Of a stretch of 64,000 nucleotides of DNA, positions 44,604 through 54,382 are shown piece after piece (within the stretch, counting starts at the first letter, position 1; each line of letters opens with the position of its first letter). The position numbers and the translations under genes were made by a program. The stretch lies in NCBI RefSeq assembly GCF_009720625.1, contig NZ_CP046266.1, positions 2,675,501 through 2,739,500 on the forward strand, in the 5' to 3' direction. Source of the DNA: Metabacillus sediminilitoris (lineage in GTDB: Bacteria > Bacillota > Bacilli > Bacillales > Bacillaceae). Below the pieces are notes generated by a model. That model did no database searches. It was given only the letters and a program-made list of their open reading frames with translations, and was not told the DNA's origin.

Positions 44604-44642
44604 AACATCCTGATACCAAAATAGGTATCAGGATGTTTTAAT
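44604..44642 (+). terminator. Terminator after the HAD gene
   Basis: AACATCCTGATACC and GGTATCAGGATGTT form a perfect 14-bp stem with a short loop, followed by TTAATAAT. The 300 bp from here to the leuA promoter show no gene. Confidence 0.85.
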
Positions 44643-44945
44643 AATCAAGAAATTACAAGTAACAATGCCGTTCTTTCATAAGTAAGACCGTCCGCTTAAA
44701 TGACTTAGCTAAAAAGTCCATCTGCTTGTTTAACTTGCTTGATTTTAATATACAATTGTATCTCCTTTAAGAAAACTTCTTGTATATCTTCAATGAAAGA
44801 GTAATAACAGTAAATGAAATGTCTTTTTATTTTTTTGATTTCGTAAAAAAGGAAAACATGGACTTTAAGCAGCATTAAGCAACCCTTTTTGGTATATACT
44901 TACAAGTAAATTATAAAAAATATAAAAAAATTTTAAAGAAGTAGC

Positions 44946-44974
44946 TTGAAGAACAGTAAAATACTTGGTATAAT
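44946..44974 (+). promoter_or_regulatory. leuA promoter
   Basis: TTGAAG (44946-44951) and TATAAT (44969-44974) with 17-bp spacing predict a start near 44981, just ahead of the T-box leader. Confidence 0.8.
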
Positions 44975-44984
44975 ATTCAAAATA

Positions 44985-45278
44985 TTAAAATATATTGAAG
45001 AGGAATAGTAGAATTTTTAAAGCGCTCAGAGAGCTGTTGGATGGTGAGAAACAGCCGTGGAAAAAATTCGAACTCGCCTTGAAGTAGCTCGCTGAAATTG
45101 CAAAAGAGTAGGTTGAGACGGATCCTAACCGTTATAGTAGGAGGATATAAGGTATTTGAATACCCTTATCCGTTAAGAGTGCATACCGTTGAATTGGTAT
45201 GAATTAGAGTGGTACCGCGTAAGATGTCAAAGTCTTTCGTCTCTATTAAATTAGGGATGAAAGGCTTTTTTGTGTTCA
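44985..45278 (+). promoter_or_regulatory. Leucine T-box riboswitch upstream of leuA
   Basis: The T-box sequence AGAGTGGTACCGCG is at 45206-45219. Stem I carries AGAGAGCTG and the specifier loop GAACTCGCC, where CTC is a leucine codon. The terminator (about 45231-45275: CTTTCGTC-type arm against GATGAAAG and T6) lies 50 bp before leuA. Uncharged tRNA-Leu should stabilise the antiterminator and allow leuA expression. Confidence 0.92.
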
Positions 45279-45324
45279 TCCCATCCTAAAAGTAAGTTTT
45301 AATCATAGAAAGGATGATCTATAA

Positions 45325-47028
45325 ATGGAAAATTTCACAAAATATTCACGAGGCTATTTTATGCCCCCAGTAAAAAGTTTGAAATGGACTGAAAAAGAGT
45401 ATATTACAGAACCTCCTACCTGGTGTAGTGTCGACCTTCGAGATGGGAACCAGGCTCTGGTTGTTCCCATGAGCCTTGAGGAGAAGCTAGAATATTTTCA
45501 ATTGCTATTAAAGATAGGTTTCAAGGAAATTGAGGTTGGCTTTCCGGCAGCTTCGGAAACAGAATATACTTTTTTACGGACATTGATTGAAGAAGATTTG
45601 ATTCCTAATGATGTAACAATTCAAGTATTAACCCAGTCTAGAGATCACATTATTAAAAAGACATTCGAATCACTTAAAGGTGTAAATAAAGCCGTAGTGC
45701 ATCTTTATAATTCAACCTCTTTAGCACAGCGAGAACAAGTCTTTAAAAAATCAAAAGAAGAGATAATCGAAATTGCTGTAACTGGAGCAGAACTTCTTAA
45801 AAAATATGCCGATGAAACCGAAGGTAACTTTCAATTTCAGTATTCACCAGAAAGTTTTACCGGTACAGAAATTGATTTCGCACTAGAAATATGTAATAAG
45901 GTCCTGGATGTATGGCGTCCAACAATTGATAACAAGGTAATCATTAATCTCCCGGCTACGGTATCTATGTCCATGCCTCACGTCTATGCAAGTCAAATTG
46001 AATACATGAGTGATCATCTAAACTACAGAGATAATGTTATTCTGTCGCTACACCCGCATAATGATAGAGGAAGCGGTGTAGCAGATGCAGAGTTAGGAGT
46101 CCTAGCAGGCGGACAGAGAATTGAGGGTACCTTGTTTGGCAATGGGGAAAGAACAGGGAACGTGGATATCGTTACACTTGCACTGAATATGTACTCACAT
46201 GGTGTTGATCCTAAGCTTAACTTTGAAAATATACAAGAAATTAGTGCAATATATGAGCGCCTGACAAGAATGAAGGTTTATGAGAGACAACCATATGGAG
46301 GAAAACTTGTATTTGCTGCATTTTCAGGTTCACATCAAGATGCGATTGCTAAGGGTATGAAATGGCACGAAGAAAACAAGTGTGAGAATTGGACAGTTCC
46401 TTATTTATTGATTGATCCAAAAGATATTGGCAGAGAGTATGAAGCTGATGTCATCCGTATCAACAGCCAGTCTGGTAAAGGAGGGATCGGCTATGTGCTT
46501 GAACAGCAATATGGACTTGATCTTCCACCAAAAATGCGAGAGCACTTCGGCTACTGTGTGAAAGATGTATCAGACCGTCAACATAAAGAGCTTATGCCAA
46601 ATGAAATTTATGAAATATTCTTAAAGGAATATGTAAATATAAAAGATCCTATTGAGTTTGTTAATTACAGGTTTAGCAAGCATGATGATTTCCAAACCAT
46701 CGTAGCTATTCAAATGGAAAATGAGATTCAAGAAATAGCAGGTGGTGGAAATGGTAGACTAGACGCGATTAGCAACGCTCTTCAAAAGAAAATGGGAGTT
46801 ACTTATACGAATTTGGTTTATAAAGAGCATGCTCAAGAAATAGGATCTGAATCAAACGCTGTATCTTTCGTAGGTATCACTGCTTTAAATGGAACAGTCT
46901 TCTGGGGTTGTGGCATTGATGTAGATATTATGACATCTTCTATAAAAGCCCTGTTTAGTGCAGTTAACAAAATGGTGATCAGTGAATCACTACTCGATGA
47001 AAAAAGTTTTACCTTAACAAATAAATAA
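45325..47028 (+). CDS. leuA: 2-Isopropylmalate synthase
   Basis: A 567-residue 2-isopropylmalate synthase of the long LeuA2 type (like Corynebacterium and other actinobacteria rather than the B. subtilis 518-residue form). It condenses 2-oxoisovalerate with acetyl-CoA, the first step to leucine. Catalytic/metal sites: WCSVDLRDGNQALVVPMS (RDGNQ), LSLHPHNDRGSGVADAE (HPHND), GTLFGNGERTGNVD. A C-terminal allosteric domain is present from about residue 430 (FVNYRFSKHDDF). RBS AAAGGATGAT. No leuBCD follow; the gene stands alone behind its T-box, so the others must lie elsewhere. Confidence 0.93.
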   Translation: MENFTKYSRGYFMPPVKSLKWTEKEYITEPPTWCSVDLRDGNQALVVPMSLEEKLEYFQLLLKIGFKEIEVGFPAASETEYTFLRTLIEEDLIPNDVTIQVLTQSRDHIIKKTFESLKGVNKAVVHLYNSTSLAQREQVFKKSKEEIIEIAVTGAELLKKYADETEGNFQFQYSPESFTGTEIDFALEICNKVLDVWRPTIDNKVIINLPATVSMSMPHVYASQIEYMSDHLNYRDNVILSLHPHNDRGSGVADAELGVLAGGQRIEGTLFGNGERTGNVDIVTLALNMYSHGVDPKLNFENIQEISAIYERLTRMKVYERQPYGGKLVFAAFSGSHQDAIAKGMKWHEENKCENWTVPYLLIDPKDIGREYEADVIRINSQSGKGGIGYVLEQQYGLDLPPKMREHFGYCVKDVSDRQHKELMPNEIYEIFLKEYVNIKDPIEFVNYRFSKHDDFQTIVAIQMENEIQEIAGGGNGRLDAISNALQKKMGVTYTNLVYKEHAQEIGSESNAVSFVGITALNGTVFWGCGIDVDIMTSSIKALFSAVNKMVISESLLDEKSFTLTNK

Positions 47029-47050
47029 AGTGGAAGTGGTTGTGTTTAGG

Positions 47051-47086
47051 GGGGAATCAATTTTGATTTTACTCCCTTTTTTATTT
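47051..47086 (+). terminator. Possible terminator after leuA
   Basis: GGGGAATCAA and TTGATTTTACTCCC pair imperfectly, followed by six T. Confidence 0.5.
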
Positions 47087-47268
47087 TCCTTTACAGGTAT
47101 CATTAGATCCTGCATTTTTGCTAAATCTCTAATCCGCACTCCTCTTCCGAAAAGTGGGAATTCTATTTAGCAAGTCAAATAGATTTTCAGTTCATTAGAT
47201 GGTATAGTATGGGACGGTGACCATGAAAACACCAAGTTGTTCTAAATGATAATAAGGAAGCTGACAAC

Positions 47269-49509
47269 ATGAAATCAACAAACTTTTATATAAAATCATG
47301 GCAAAAAGCTTTAAGAGCTGAAATCATGCATTTAAAGACATACGGAAGCACGAAATATTCTGTAAAAAATGGAGAAATAATATCAAATGATGGAACATTT
47401 ACGTATTATTTTGACACAAATGTTCCTTTACGAATTCCAATCGGCTCGAGCATAAGAATGGAATCTAGATCTTTAACAGTAAATGGAAGAGTCCTTTCAT
47501 CTGAGGGGAAAAGCGTGATTGTCTCTTTAGAAGAATCATTACGGAATCCTCTAGATGATTTATTCTTATTGCATGATCCTTGGGAATTATTAGACCAGCT
47601 GCACGAGAGATTAGAAGAAATAAAAGAAAATAAACGAAAACGTGCTCGAATAAAAAGACTGATGAATCCTTCAAACGAAGCAAAACATCCGATCACAAAC
47701 ATAAAATCGAATGTTCATGAATTGATTCTAAGAAGTAAATATAACCCTGTTACGTTTGTATGGGGACCGCCTGGAACAGGTAAAACATACACACTTGGGA
47801 GGACAGCAGCCAATAAATACTTTAAGGGAAATCGAATTCTCATACTTTCTCAAAGTAATCAAGCTGTAGATGTTCTTATGAATGAAATTTCTCGGTTTAT
47901 AGATAAAAAAGGACGTTTTCGTGAAGGAGATTTGTTACGGTATGGATCTCAGACTGCAATTGTGTCTGAAGCCTCTCTTACGACAAACGAGCTAATTCAA
48001 AAAAGATATCCAGATTTAGCTGTAAAAAAAGTTAGTTTACAAGAAGAGAGAAGATTAATAAAAATCGATCTCGGACGATCTTTTAGTCAACGAGATTCAG
48101 AACGTTTACTTGAAATAGAAGGAAAACTTGCCAATATATTAGAAAAGATACGTCAGAAAGAAATTCAATTTGTAAAAGATGCAGAGATTATTGGAACAAC
48201 TCTTTCAAAGGCAGCCAATGACCCGGCAATTTATGAAAAAGACTATGATCTAGTTATTGTCGATGAAGCAAGTATGGCATACGTTCCACAAATTGGCTTT
48301 GCTTCATCATTGGGACAGAGGTTTATTGTTTGTGGAGATTTTAAACAACTTCCGCCAATAGCAGCGGCAAGAAATCCATTTGTAGATGAATGGTTAAGAG
48401 AGGATATATTTCATAAGGCCGGGGTTGTAAATTGGCTGAACGACGGTAAACAATTACATCCTCATCTGTTTTTGTTAAAGGAACAAAGAAGAATGCATCC
48501 AGACGTTTCATCCTTTACGAATCAATATATTTACGATTCATTAGTAGGTGATCATGAAAGTGTAAAGACTGCTAGGAATTCAATTGTTGCAGCTGAACCA
48601 TTTGCAAGTCGTTCCTCTGTTCTTCTAGATAGTAGTTTTACGGGATATCACTGTCTCCGCGAAAAAACATCTAATTCAAGATTTAATTTGTGGCACTTAC
48701 TCCTATCTTTTCAAATTATCCATGAATCTTATATAGCTGGGTCAAGATCAATTGGATATGTAACTCCATATCGAGCTCAGGCAGTTTTAATGGAATCCTT
48801 ATTAATTGACCTATATTCAACAGAGCTGCAACAATCAGATATCATTTCAGCCACTGTTCATCGTTTTCAGGGAAGTGAACGTGATGTTATGTTGTTTGAT
48901 ACGGTGGATAGTTACCCGCAAGATCGTCCAGGTATGTTGTTGGTCGGAAAAGACAGTGAAAGACTAATAAATGTTGCGATTACAAGAACGAAAGGGAAAT
49001 TCATTCATATTTGTGATCATCAATTTATTAAAGAAAAAGTATATCGTAATAAAACAATTCGAAAGCTTGTCGATCATCAATTTAAAAATAAGCAGGAAGT
49101 ATTACCACATCAGATCGGTTCATGGATTAGAAATCAACACCCAAACTTAACCTGGATCCATGCGAAAAAGCTTGAAAAAACGAAAGAGGACATCCGTCAA
49201 GCAAAGCAATCGATCATTTTAGGTTTGCCATCTGGGAAACTTTTAACAAATGAGTGGAAGGATATATTAAATAACAGAAATACTAAAATCTCACTTACTG
49301 CTGTAACAGAGATGAAGATTGATAATGTGAAAATTGATAAGCTTATACAGCAATCAGTCTCATTTCCATTTATCATTATAGATAAACAATATTTATGGTT
49401 GGGGATTCCGCTTGAAGGTGTAGTTAACGTGAAACCTCCATTTGTAGCTGCTCGATTATCCTCTGGTGTTGTCATTGACTATTTTCTTTCGGAGATTATT
49501 GGAAATTAA
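47269..49509 (+). CDS. UPF1-like SF1 helicase with C-terminal PLD-like domain
   Basis: A 746-residue protein. After an N-terminal OB/accessory region (about 1-160), motif I GPPGTGKT is at 166-173, motif Ia ILSQSNQAVDVL, motif II VIVDEASMA near 332, motif III CGDFKQLPPI, motif IV GYVTPYRAQA, motif V HRFQGSERDVMLFD and motif VI NVAITRTKG. This is the UPF1/Rad3-like SF1B set, so it should translocate on nucleic acid. The last ~110 residues look like a phospholipase-D-type nuclease fold (QAKQSIILGLPSG, FIIIDKQYLWLGIP), but the HxK pair is missing. No partner gene is adjacent. Possible role in RNA or DNA conflict or repair; not proven. Confidence 0.72.
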   Translation: MKSTNFYIKSWQKALRAEIMHLKTYGSTKYSVKNGEIISNDGTFTYYFDTNVPLRIPIGSSIRMESRSLTVNGRVLSSEGKSVIVSLEESLRNPLDDLFLLHDPWELLDQLHERLEEIKENKRKRARIKRLMNPSNEAKHPITNIKSNVHELILRSKYNPVTFVWGPPGTGKTYTLGRTAANKYFKGNRILILSQSNQAVDVLMNEISRFIDKKGRFREGDLLRYGSQTAIVSEASLTTNELIQKRYPDLAVKKVSLQEERRLIKIDLGRSFSQRDSERLLEIEGKLANILEKIRQKEIQFVKDAEIIGTTLSKAANDPAIYEKDYDLVIVDEASMAYVPQIGFASSLGQRFIVCGDFKQLPPIAAARNPFVDEWLREDIFHKAGVVNWLNDGKQLHPHLFLLKEQRRMHPDVSSFTNQYIYDSLVGDHESVKTARNSIVAAEPFASRSSVLLDSSFTGYHCLREKTSNSRFNLWHLLLSFQIIHESYIAGSRSIGYVTPYRAQAVLMESLLIDLYSTELQQSDIISATVHRFQGSERDVMLFDTVDSYPQDRPGMLLVGKDSERLINVAITRTKGKFIHICDHQFIKEKVYRNKTIRKLVDHQFKNKQEVLPHQIGSWIRNQHPNLTWIHAKKLEKTKEDIRQAKQSIILGLPSGKLLTNEWKDILNNRNTKISLTAVTEMKIDNVKIDKLIQQSVSFPFIIIDKQYLWLGIPLEGVVNVKPPFVAARLSSGVVIDYFLSEIIGN

Positions 49510-49783
49510 CCAGCGATATAAACAAAATATGTAGGGTTTATACAACTATATTACATGTAAGAACCATAGGGATATACACTAGACAACATTGATAAAGGTT
49601 GAATCAAGCTAGCTCATTACTCTTCGATTGAAGAAATAGTCGATATAAGGCTATTTTGGAATGAAAAAGGGAGTAACAAAGATTCCGTTCCATAATATGC
49701 TCCATTAACTTGTACTAATCTAGGAAAAAGAGTCATAGATCTAGAATAGTTATCCAGGTTTCAGGCAGAATTTTGGAGGAGAA

Positions 49784-50488
49784 ATGGTGGGAATTTCATT
49801 AAGTTTATCAGTCTTTTTTGCTTTGTTTACAGGGAGTTTTTTGTCTTTATTAATCACTAGTTGGTTTAATGTGAAAATAGACTATATTTTATCTTTATGT
49901 GCAGGAGTATTATGCGGAGTCCTATTTTTAGAACTGATTCCACACAGTTTTTCTGATTATAGTAGTGTTTCTGTGGTGATTGGTATCTTAATAGGACTCT
50001 CCGTCATGTTCTTCATTGATAAACTTATTCATAAACATCATTCTCAAAATGTTATCGTAGATAAAACATCGTCTTTTTATTTTCTCATTTTAGCCATCAC
50101 GCTTCATAATGTTCCAGCAGGTATCGCTTTAGGCAATCATGCTGAACATAATGAACATTTATTTCAATTGCTTGTTTTCCATCACATTCCTGAGGGTATA
50201 ACATTAATGATGATCTATATAGCATCATCCCTTAAAATACATCATTTGTTTGCTTCCTTTGTATTCTTAAGTGTAAGCTTAACAAGTTTTGCATTATTAG
50301 GAAGTATTCTTCCATTCAGTAATGTTCAATATCTAGGAATGATACTTGGTGTTGCAATTAGCACGATGGGTTATATTACTATTTTTGAATTGTTTTTTCC
50401 TTCTTTAAAAAAAGGATATCGATCCTTCCATTGGTTAAGTTTGCTTTCTGGCATATTTATTGCGGCAATCATCTTTATTATTGGCTAA
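49784..50488 (+). CDS. ZIP-family metal transporter
   Basis: A 234-residue membrane protein with about seven helices. The ZIP metal motifs are present: ITLHNVPAGIALGNH in helix IV and VFHHIPEGITLMMIY in helix V; a His-rich cytoplasmic loop (HKHHSQN) joins the halves. It likely moves Zn2+ or a similar ion inward. GGAGGAG precedes the ATG. It lies upstream of an ArsR-CadA efflux unit; the ATPase exports the same ions, so the two probably balance zinc. Direction is inferred from family. Confidence 0.85.
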   Translation: MVGISLSLSVFFALFTGSFLSLLITSWFNVKIDYILSLCAGVLCGVLFLELIPHSFSDYSSVSVVIGILIGLSVMFFIDKLIHKHHSQNVIVDKTSSFYFLILAITLHNVPAGIALGNHAEHNEHLFQLLVFHHIPEGITLMMIYIASSLKIHHLFASFVFLSVSLTSFALLGSILPFSNVQYLGMILGVAISTMGYITIFELFFPSLKKGYRSFHWLSLLSGIFIAAIIFIIG

Positions 50489-50530
50489 GATTGACAAAAG
50501 CCAATATTTTTTTTACAATTTAATTAGATA

Positions 50531-50550
50531 ATATGAGCATATACTCATAT
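50531..50550. promoter_or_regulatory. ArsR/SmtB-type operator
   Basis: ATATGAGCATATACTCATAT is an imperfect palindrome with the 7-bp arms ATATGAG and CTCATAT, typical of CadC/CzrA metal-sensor operators, placed 32 bp before the regulator ATG. Confidence 0.75.
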
Positions 50551-50581
50551 TTGCAAATATAATAATACAAAGAGGTGTGAT

Positions 50582-50911
50582 ATGGTGGGCGGTTCCACAA
50601 ATAACAATCATAAAAATATCGAACAGCTTGATGAAGAAACACTTTTTATTGTCTCACAGACATTTAAAGCATTAGGTGACCCGACAAGAATCAGAATTTT
50701 ACATTTGTTATCACATGAAGAACACTCTGTAAATGATATAGCTGAAAAACTCTCATTGTTACAATCGACAGTTTCTCATCAGCTAAGATTTTTGAAAAAT
50801 CTTCGGTTGGTTAAATATAGAAGAGAAGGTACTACGCTATATTACTCAGCAGATGATGATCATGTTATGAATGTCTTGCAGCAAACGATTCATCATGCAC
50901 AGCATCATTAA
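50582..50911 (+). CDS. ArsR-family metal-sensing repressor
   Basis: A 109-residue winged-helix repressor (CzrA/SmtB type). The recognition helix [20 protein letters not shown] and the wing [20 protein letters not shown] are clear. The alpha-5 metal site is suggested by DDDHVMN and the C-terminal HHAQHH (D-x-H and HxxH). It would release the operator at 50531 on binding Zn(II) or Cd(II). It is followed 23 bp later by cadA, so the two form an operon. Confidence 0.87.
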   Translation: MVGGSTNNNHKNIEQLDEETLFIVSQTFKALGDPTRIRILHLLSHEEHSVNDIAEKLSLLQSTVSHQLRFLKNLRLVKYRREGTTLYYSADDDHVMNVLQQTIHHAQHH

Positions 50912-50934
50912 GCTTATAGATGGAGTGAAACAAA

Positions 50935-53019
50935 ATGAATGAATATAAAGTAAAGGGTTTAACCTGCGTAAACTGTACAAGAGAGCTTCAAGAGGAAATT
51001 AATAAATTACCTTCAGGGGAAACAGCATCGCTTAGCTATAATACTGGAAAACTTCGACTAGAAAGCACAGTCGATATGGATAGAGTAAATAAGATTTTAT
51101 CATCAGATGGAGCATATATAGAACATGATCATGCTCATGATGAAGGTCACCATCATGAACACCATACAGGCGTGAATTGGATGGTCTTATTGTCCATATC
51201 TGCATTTTTTTATGTTGCTGCATTTATTACAGAATATTGGATTAATGAATATGTAGCGATTGGCTTCTTTCTAGCTGCAACGATTTTGAGCGGCTATCAA
51301 ACATTCCTAAAAGGCTTAAAAAACTTACTAAAGTTTAAATTTAATATTGAAACGCTTATGACAGTTGCTCTTATCGGTGCACTTAGTATTGGTGAATGGA
51401 AGGAAGGTGCACTTGTTGCAATCCTCTTTGGGATAAATGAATATTTAGAAGGTTTAGGAATGCAGAAAGCTCGAAAATCAATGGAAAAATTACTTGAAAT
51501 TGCTCCAAAAGAAGCTACGATTTTAGAAAATGGTGAAGAAAAAATTGTTAAAATCTCTTCTTTGAAAGTCAATCAGGTAGTTTTAGTTAAGGCTGGAGAA
51601 AAAATCCCTTCTGATGGAATAGTTGTTGATGGGAAAAGCTCTGTAAATGAAGCTGCGATAACTGGTGAATCAATGCCAGTAGAAAAAGCAATTGATGAAC
51701 ATGTTTTTGGGGGAAGTATTAATAATGAAGGTGTTCTTAAAATTAAAATTACAAAGGCTTATGAAGACTCTTCTTTAGCAAAAATTCTCCATCTTGTTGA
51801 AGAAGCACAAGATACTAAGACACCAACTGAACTGTTTATTAATAAATTTGCAAAATATTATACACCTTTCATTATGGTGATCTCATTTTTGGTCATGATT
51901 TTCCCGCCACTTTTTCTAAATGGGAATTGGGGAGATTGGTTTTACCAAGGTTTAGCTGTGTTAATTGTAGGTTGTCCATGTGCACTTGTCCTATCTTCAC
52001 CGATTGCAATTGTTTCAGGAATTACGAAAAATGCTCGAAATGGGATCCTCATTAAAGGAGGAGTTTTCTTAGAACAACTAGGTAAAGTAACGACATTTGC
52101 TTTTGATAAAACAGGGACATTGACAAAAGGGGAGCCTTATGTCGAAAAACTTGTTGACTATGATCCGGCATTTTTACAAATAGCAGCATCTATTGAAAAA
52201 ACTTCTTCACATCCAATTGCTAAAGCAGTATTGAGTAAAGCAGAAGGTGTACATTTTCTCGAACCAGAGGAAATATCCGCTGTGTCAGGCACTGGAATTA
52301 TAGCCAAGTTTAATGGAATAACCTATTTTTTAGGGAATGAGGCACATATTCATCATATAGCCCTTCCAAGCCAAGTTCTAAAAGATCTAAAAACGTTTAA
52401 AGACGAAGGAATGACAATCGTCATTTTAGCCAATGAAACAAACATCCTTGGAATCATGGGAATCTCTGATCAAGTACGTGCAGAAAGTCAATCTGTGATT
52501 TCTCAATTGCACTCATCAGGTGTCAATAAAACAATTATGTTAACTGGAGATCATGAAATGACTGCTAAGAAGGTAGCAAAGAGTGTTGGTCTAACCACTT
52601 ATTTTGCTAGTTTATTACCAGAAGAAAAGGTATCAAAAATAAAAGAACTAACAAAAAATGAAAAAGTTGCAATGATTGGAGATGGTATAAACGATGCTCC
52701 AGCATTAGCTACAGCTGATATTGGCATTGCGATGGGTAAAGGAACAGACAGTGCAATCGAAACGGCTGATATTGTGTTAATGCAGGATCACTTAGGCAAA
52801 TTACCATCCGCTATTAGATCTGCCAAAAAAGTAAATAAAATAATCAAACTAAACATTACATTAGCACTTGGGTTAAAATTAATTGCATTATTATTAACAA
52901 TTCCGGGTTTGTTGACACTTTGGATTGCTATATTATCAGATATGGGAGCAACAATATTGGTTACACTTATAAGTTTAACTGTTTTATATGAAAAAAGAGG
53001 ACATGAAAGTAGAATCTGA
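50935..53019 (+). CDS. cadA: Zinc/cadmium-exporting P1B-type ATPase
   Basis: A 694-residue P-type ATPase that pumps Zn2+, Cd2+ or Pb2+ out of the cell. It has an N-terminal heavy-metal domain with GLTCVNCT (Cys11, Cys14) and a His-rich linker (HDHAHDEGHHHEHH), the channel motif CPCALV (Cys347, Cys349), the phosphorylated Asp391 in DKTGTLTKG, TGES and GDGINDAPALA. Eight helices fit the P1B-2 group. The terminator at 53056 ends the operon. Metal class is from the CPC motif and the linked ArsR regulator. Confidence 0.93.
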   Translation: MNEYKVKGLTCVNCTRELQEEINKLPSGETASLSYNTGKLRLESTVDMDRVNKILSSDGAYIEHDHAHDEGHHHEHHTGVNWMVLLSISAFFYVAAFITEYWINEYVAIGFFLAATILSGYQTFLKGLKNLLKFKFNIETLMTVALIGALSIGEWKEGALVAILFGINEYLEGLGMQKARKSMEKLLEIAPKEATILENGEEKIVKISSLKVNQVVLVKAGEKIPSDGIVVDGKSSVNEAAITGESMPVEKAIDEHVFGGSINNEGVLKIKITKAYEDSSLAKILHLVEEAQDTKTPTELFINKFAKYYTPFIMVISFLVMIFPPLFLNGNWGDWFYQGLAVLIVGCPCALVLSSPIAIVSGITKNARNGILIKGGVFLEQLGKVTTFAFDKTGTLTKGEPYVEKLVDYDPAFLQIAASIEKTSSHPIAKAVLSKAEGVHFLEPEEISAVSGTGIIAKFNGITYFLGNEAHIHHIALPSQVLKDLKTFKDEGMTIVILANETNILGIMGISDQVRAESQSVISQLHSSGVNKTIMLTGDHEMTAKKVAKSVGLTTYFASLLPEEKVSKIKELTKNEKVAMIGDGINDAPALATADIGIAMGKGTDSAIETADIVLMQDHLGKLPSAIRSAKKVNKIIKLNITLALGLKLIALLLTIPGLLTLWIAILSDMGATILVTLISLTVLYEKRGHESRI

Positions 53020-53055
53020 GTTCAAAAGCCTCCCTTTATCATCTCTTTGAATTGT

Positions 53056-53099
53056 GCTCCATCTCATATAGTGACGAAATTCACTTTATGAGATGGAGC
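53056..53099. terminator. Bidirectional terminator after cadA
   Basis: GCTCCATCTCATA and TATGAGATGGAGC form a perfect 13-bp stem, with GTGA...TTCAC continuing inside. It stands between the convergent cadA and lipoprotein genes. Confidence 0.85.
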
Positions 53100-53105
53100 C
53101 TTTAA

Positions 53106-53423
53106 TTATTGATTTGCAGGTTCCTCTGGAACAGTCTCCTCAATTGTCGATTCTTCTTTGTTCATATCCCCATTTGCAGGATCTTCCGGAACTATTTCTT
53201 CACTAGATGGATTTTCTGTTTCATTCTCACTAGAAGCAGGTTCTTCTGTGTTCATTTCACTATCCTTGGAATCTTCGGGAGCCATTTCTTCATTAGCAGG
53301 TATTTCTGTACCGATTTCACCAGATGCTGGTTCTTCCTCTATATCTTGACCACCATTACATGCAGACACTAGCATTAATGCAAGGACAGGAGCTGACAAC
53401 TTCCGATATTTTTTAAATAGCAT
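53106..53423 (-). CDS. Acidic repeat lipoprotein, 105 residues
   Basis: A small lipoprotein: signal LALMLVSAC (lipobox Cys 22), then a tail dominated by Glu, Asp, Pro, Asn and Ser with irregular repeats such as EEPAS, NEEMAPED and SSEEIVPED. No globular domain is seen. Such tails are likely unstructured and extend from the membrane surface. AAGGAGG precedes the ATG. The antisense frames look hydrophobic but lack RBS. The 450 bp to the next plus-strand gene are very AT-rich with nothing else visible. Confidence 0.7.
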   Translation of the reverse strand: MLFKKYRKLSAPVLALMLVSACNGGQDIEEEPASGEIGTEIPANEEMAPEDSKDSEMNTEEPASSENETENPSSEEIVPEDPANGDMNKEESTIEETVPEEPANQ

Positions 53424-53872
53424 GATTGTTCCTCCTTATGATTTTCAATATTTTCTGATCACAAGTAGTCAGTACAGGGATAAACACTCCTTTCTTTCAA
53501 AGCTAATGCCATTATATACAAGCTAAATTAAATAATTTGTCGATTTACTCGATCTTTACCTGTATTTAAATAACTCGTTATCTGCGTTTAATATACGAAA
53601 TACAGATGTCATTTCCAATCATTTAGATAAGAATAAAGTCATTTGGATAAATAGTACATAAGTTTTAATACCTCCAAAATTTTTATTTCATTTTTCTTGT
53701 TTATAATTTAATTTAAATTCCACAATAGAAAGTCAGATTAAATCGGAGAAAATTTACGAACTTTTCAATTTTTATAAAGGGTTTAGAGGGTTTTAAAGAG
53801 AACTTATTTATTAATGAATATTAAGTCAGACGTTGTTGAAAAGTGTCATTATGAGGAAAGAAGGTAAGGAAA

Positions 53873-54334
53873 ATGAGTGAAAAATTTTTTGCAAACTATA
53901 AAGATTTTATTTTGATTCCTATAGAAGAACAAACAGTGTTGCAAAAGGAATTTGAACCACAAAATTTTGCCATGCATTATATACTGACATTGTCACTTTA
54001 TGATTCTCTTCTATCTAAATGGAGTGAAGCAAGTAAATTTGAGATAGAGGTAGAAAAAAGTATCGAAAAAGTGTTAAAGGATTTCAATAAAACCCAAAAT
54101 GATGTTTATTACCTTCAACTACTTGAAATTAATAGTGAAAAAACCTATTTTGTTCTTTCTTTATCATGTAAATCAACCATAAAAAAAGAGGAAGAGGAGG
54201 ACAGAATTTCTCATATTATCGAAAATATCCTTTCAAATCCATTTTATGTTGGTCAATCTTGGTTCAGGATAATTGGTAATAAAGGGAGAATTAAGCGTAA
54301 GCTTTTCTCATTTTCATATAAACAATATACATAA
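53873..54334 (+). CDS. Hypothetical protein, 153 residues
   Basis: A soluble, mostly helical protein with an acidic segment (KKEEEEDRISHIIENIL) and a basic end (GNKGRIKRKLFSFSY). RBS GAAGGTAAGG. It is followed 48 bp later by another unknown gene on the same strand and by the Cys-tRNA(Pro) deacylase, so the three may be one transcript. I do not recognise the family and see no catalytic motif. Confidence 0.55.
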   Translation: MSEKFFANYKDFILIPIEEQTVLQKEFEPQNFAMHYILTLSLYDSLLSKWSEASKFEIEVEKSIEKVLKDFNKTQNDVYYLQLLEINSEKTYFVLSLSCKSTIKKEEEEDRISHIIENILSNPFYVGQSWFRIIGNKGRIKRKLFSFSYKQYT

Positions 54335-54382
54335 GCAAAACATAAAATTTATAACAATTGCATGCATGAAGGAGTGTTTGTT

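Noticed and set aside
53109..53372. Plus-strand frames opposite the acidic lipoprotein
   Set aside because: Low-complexity shadows of Glu/Pro/Ser codons; the minus strand has the lipobox and the RBS.
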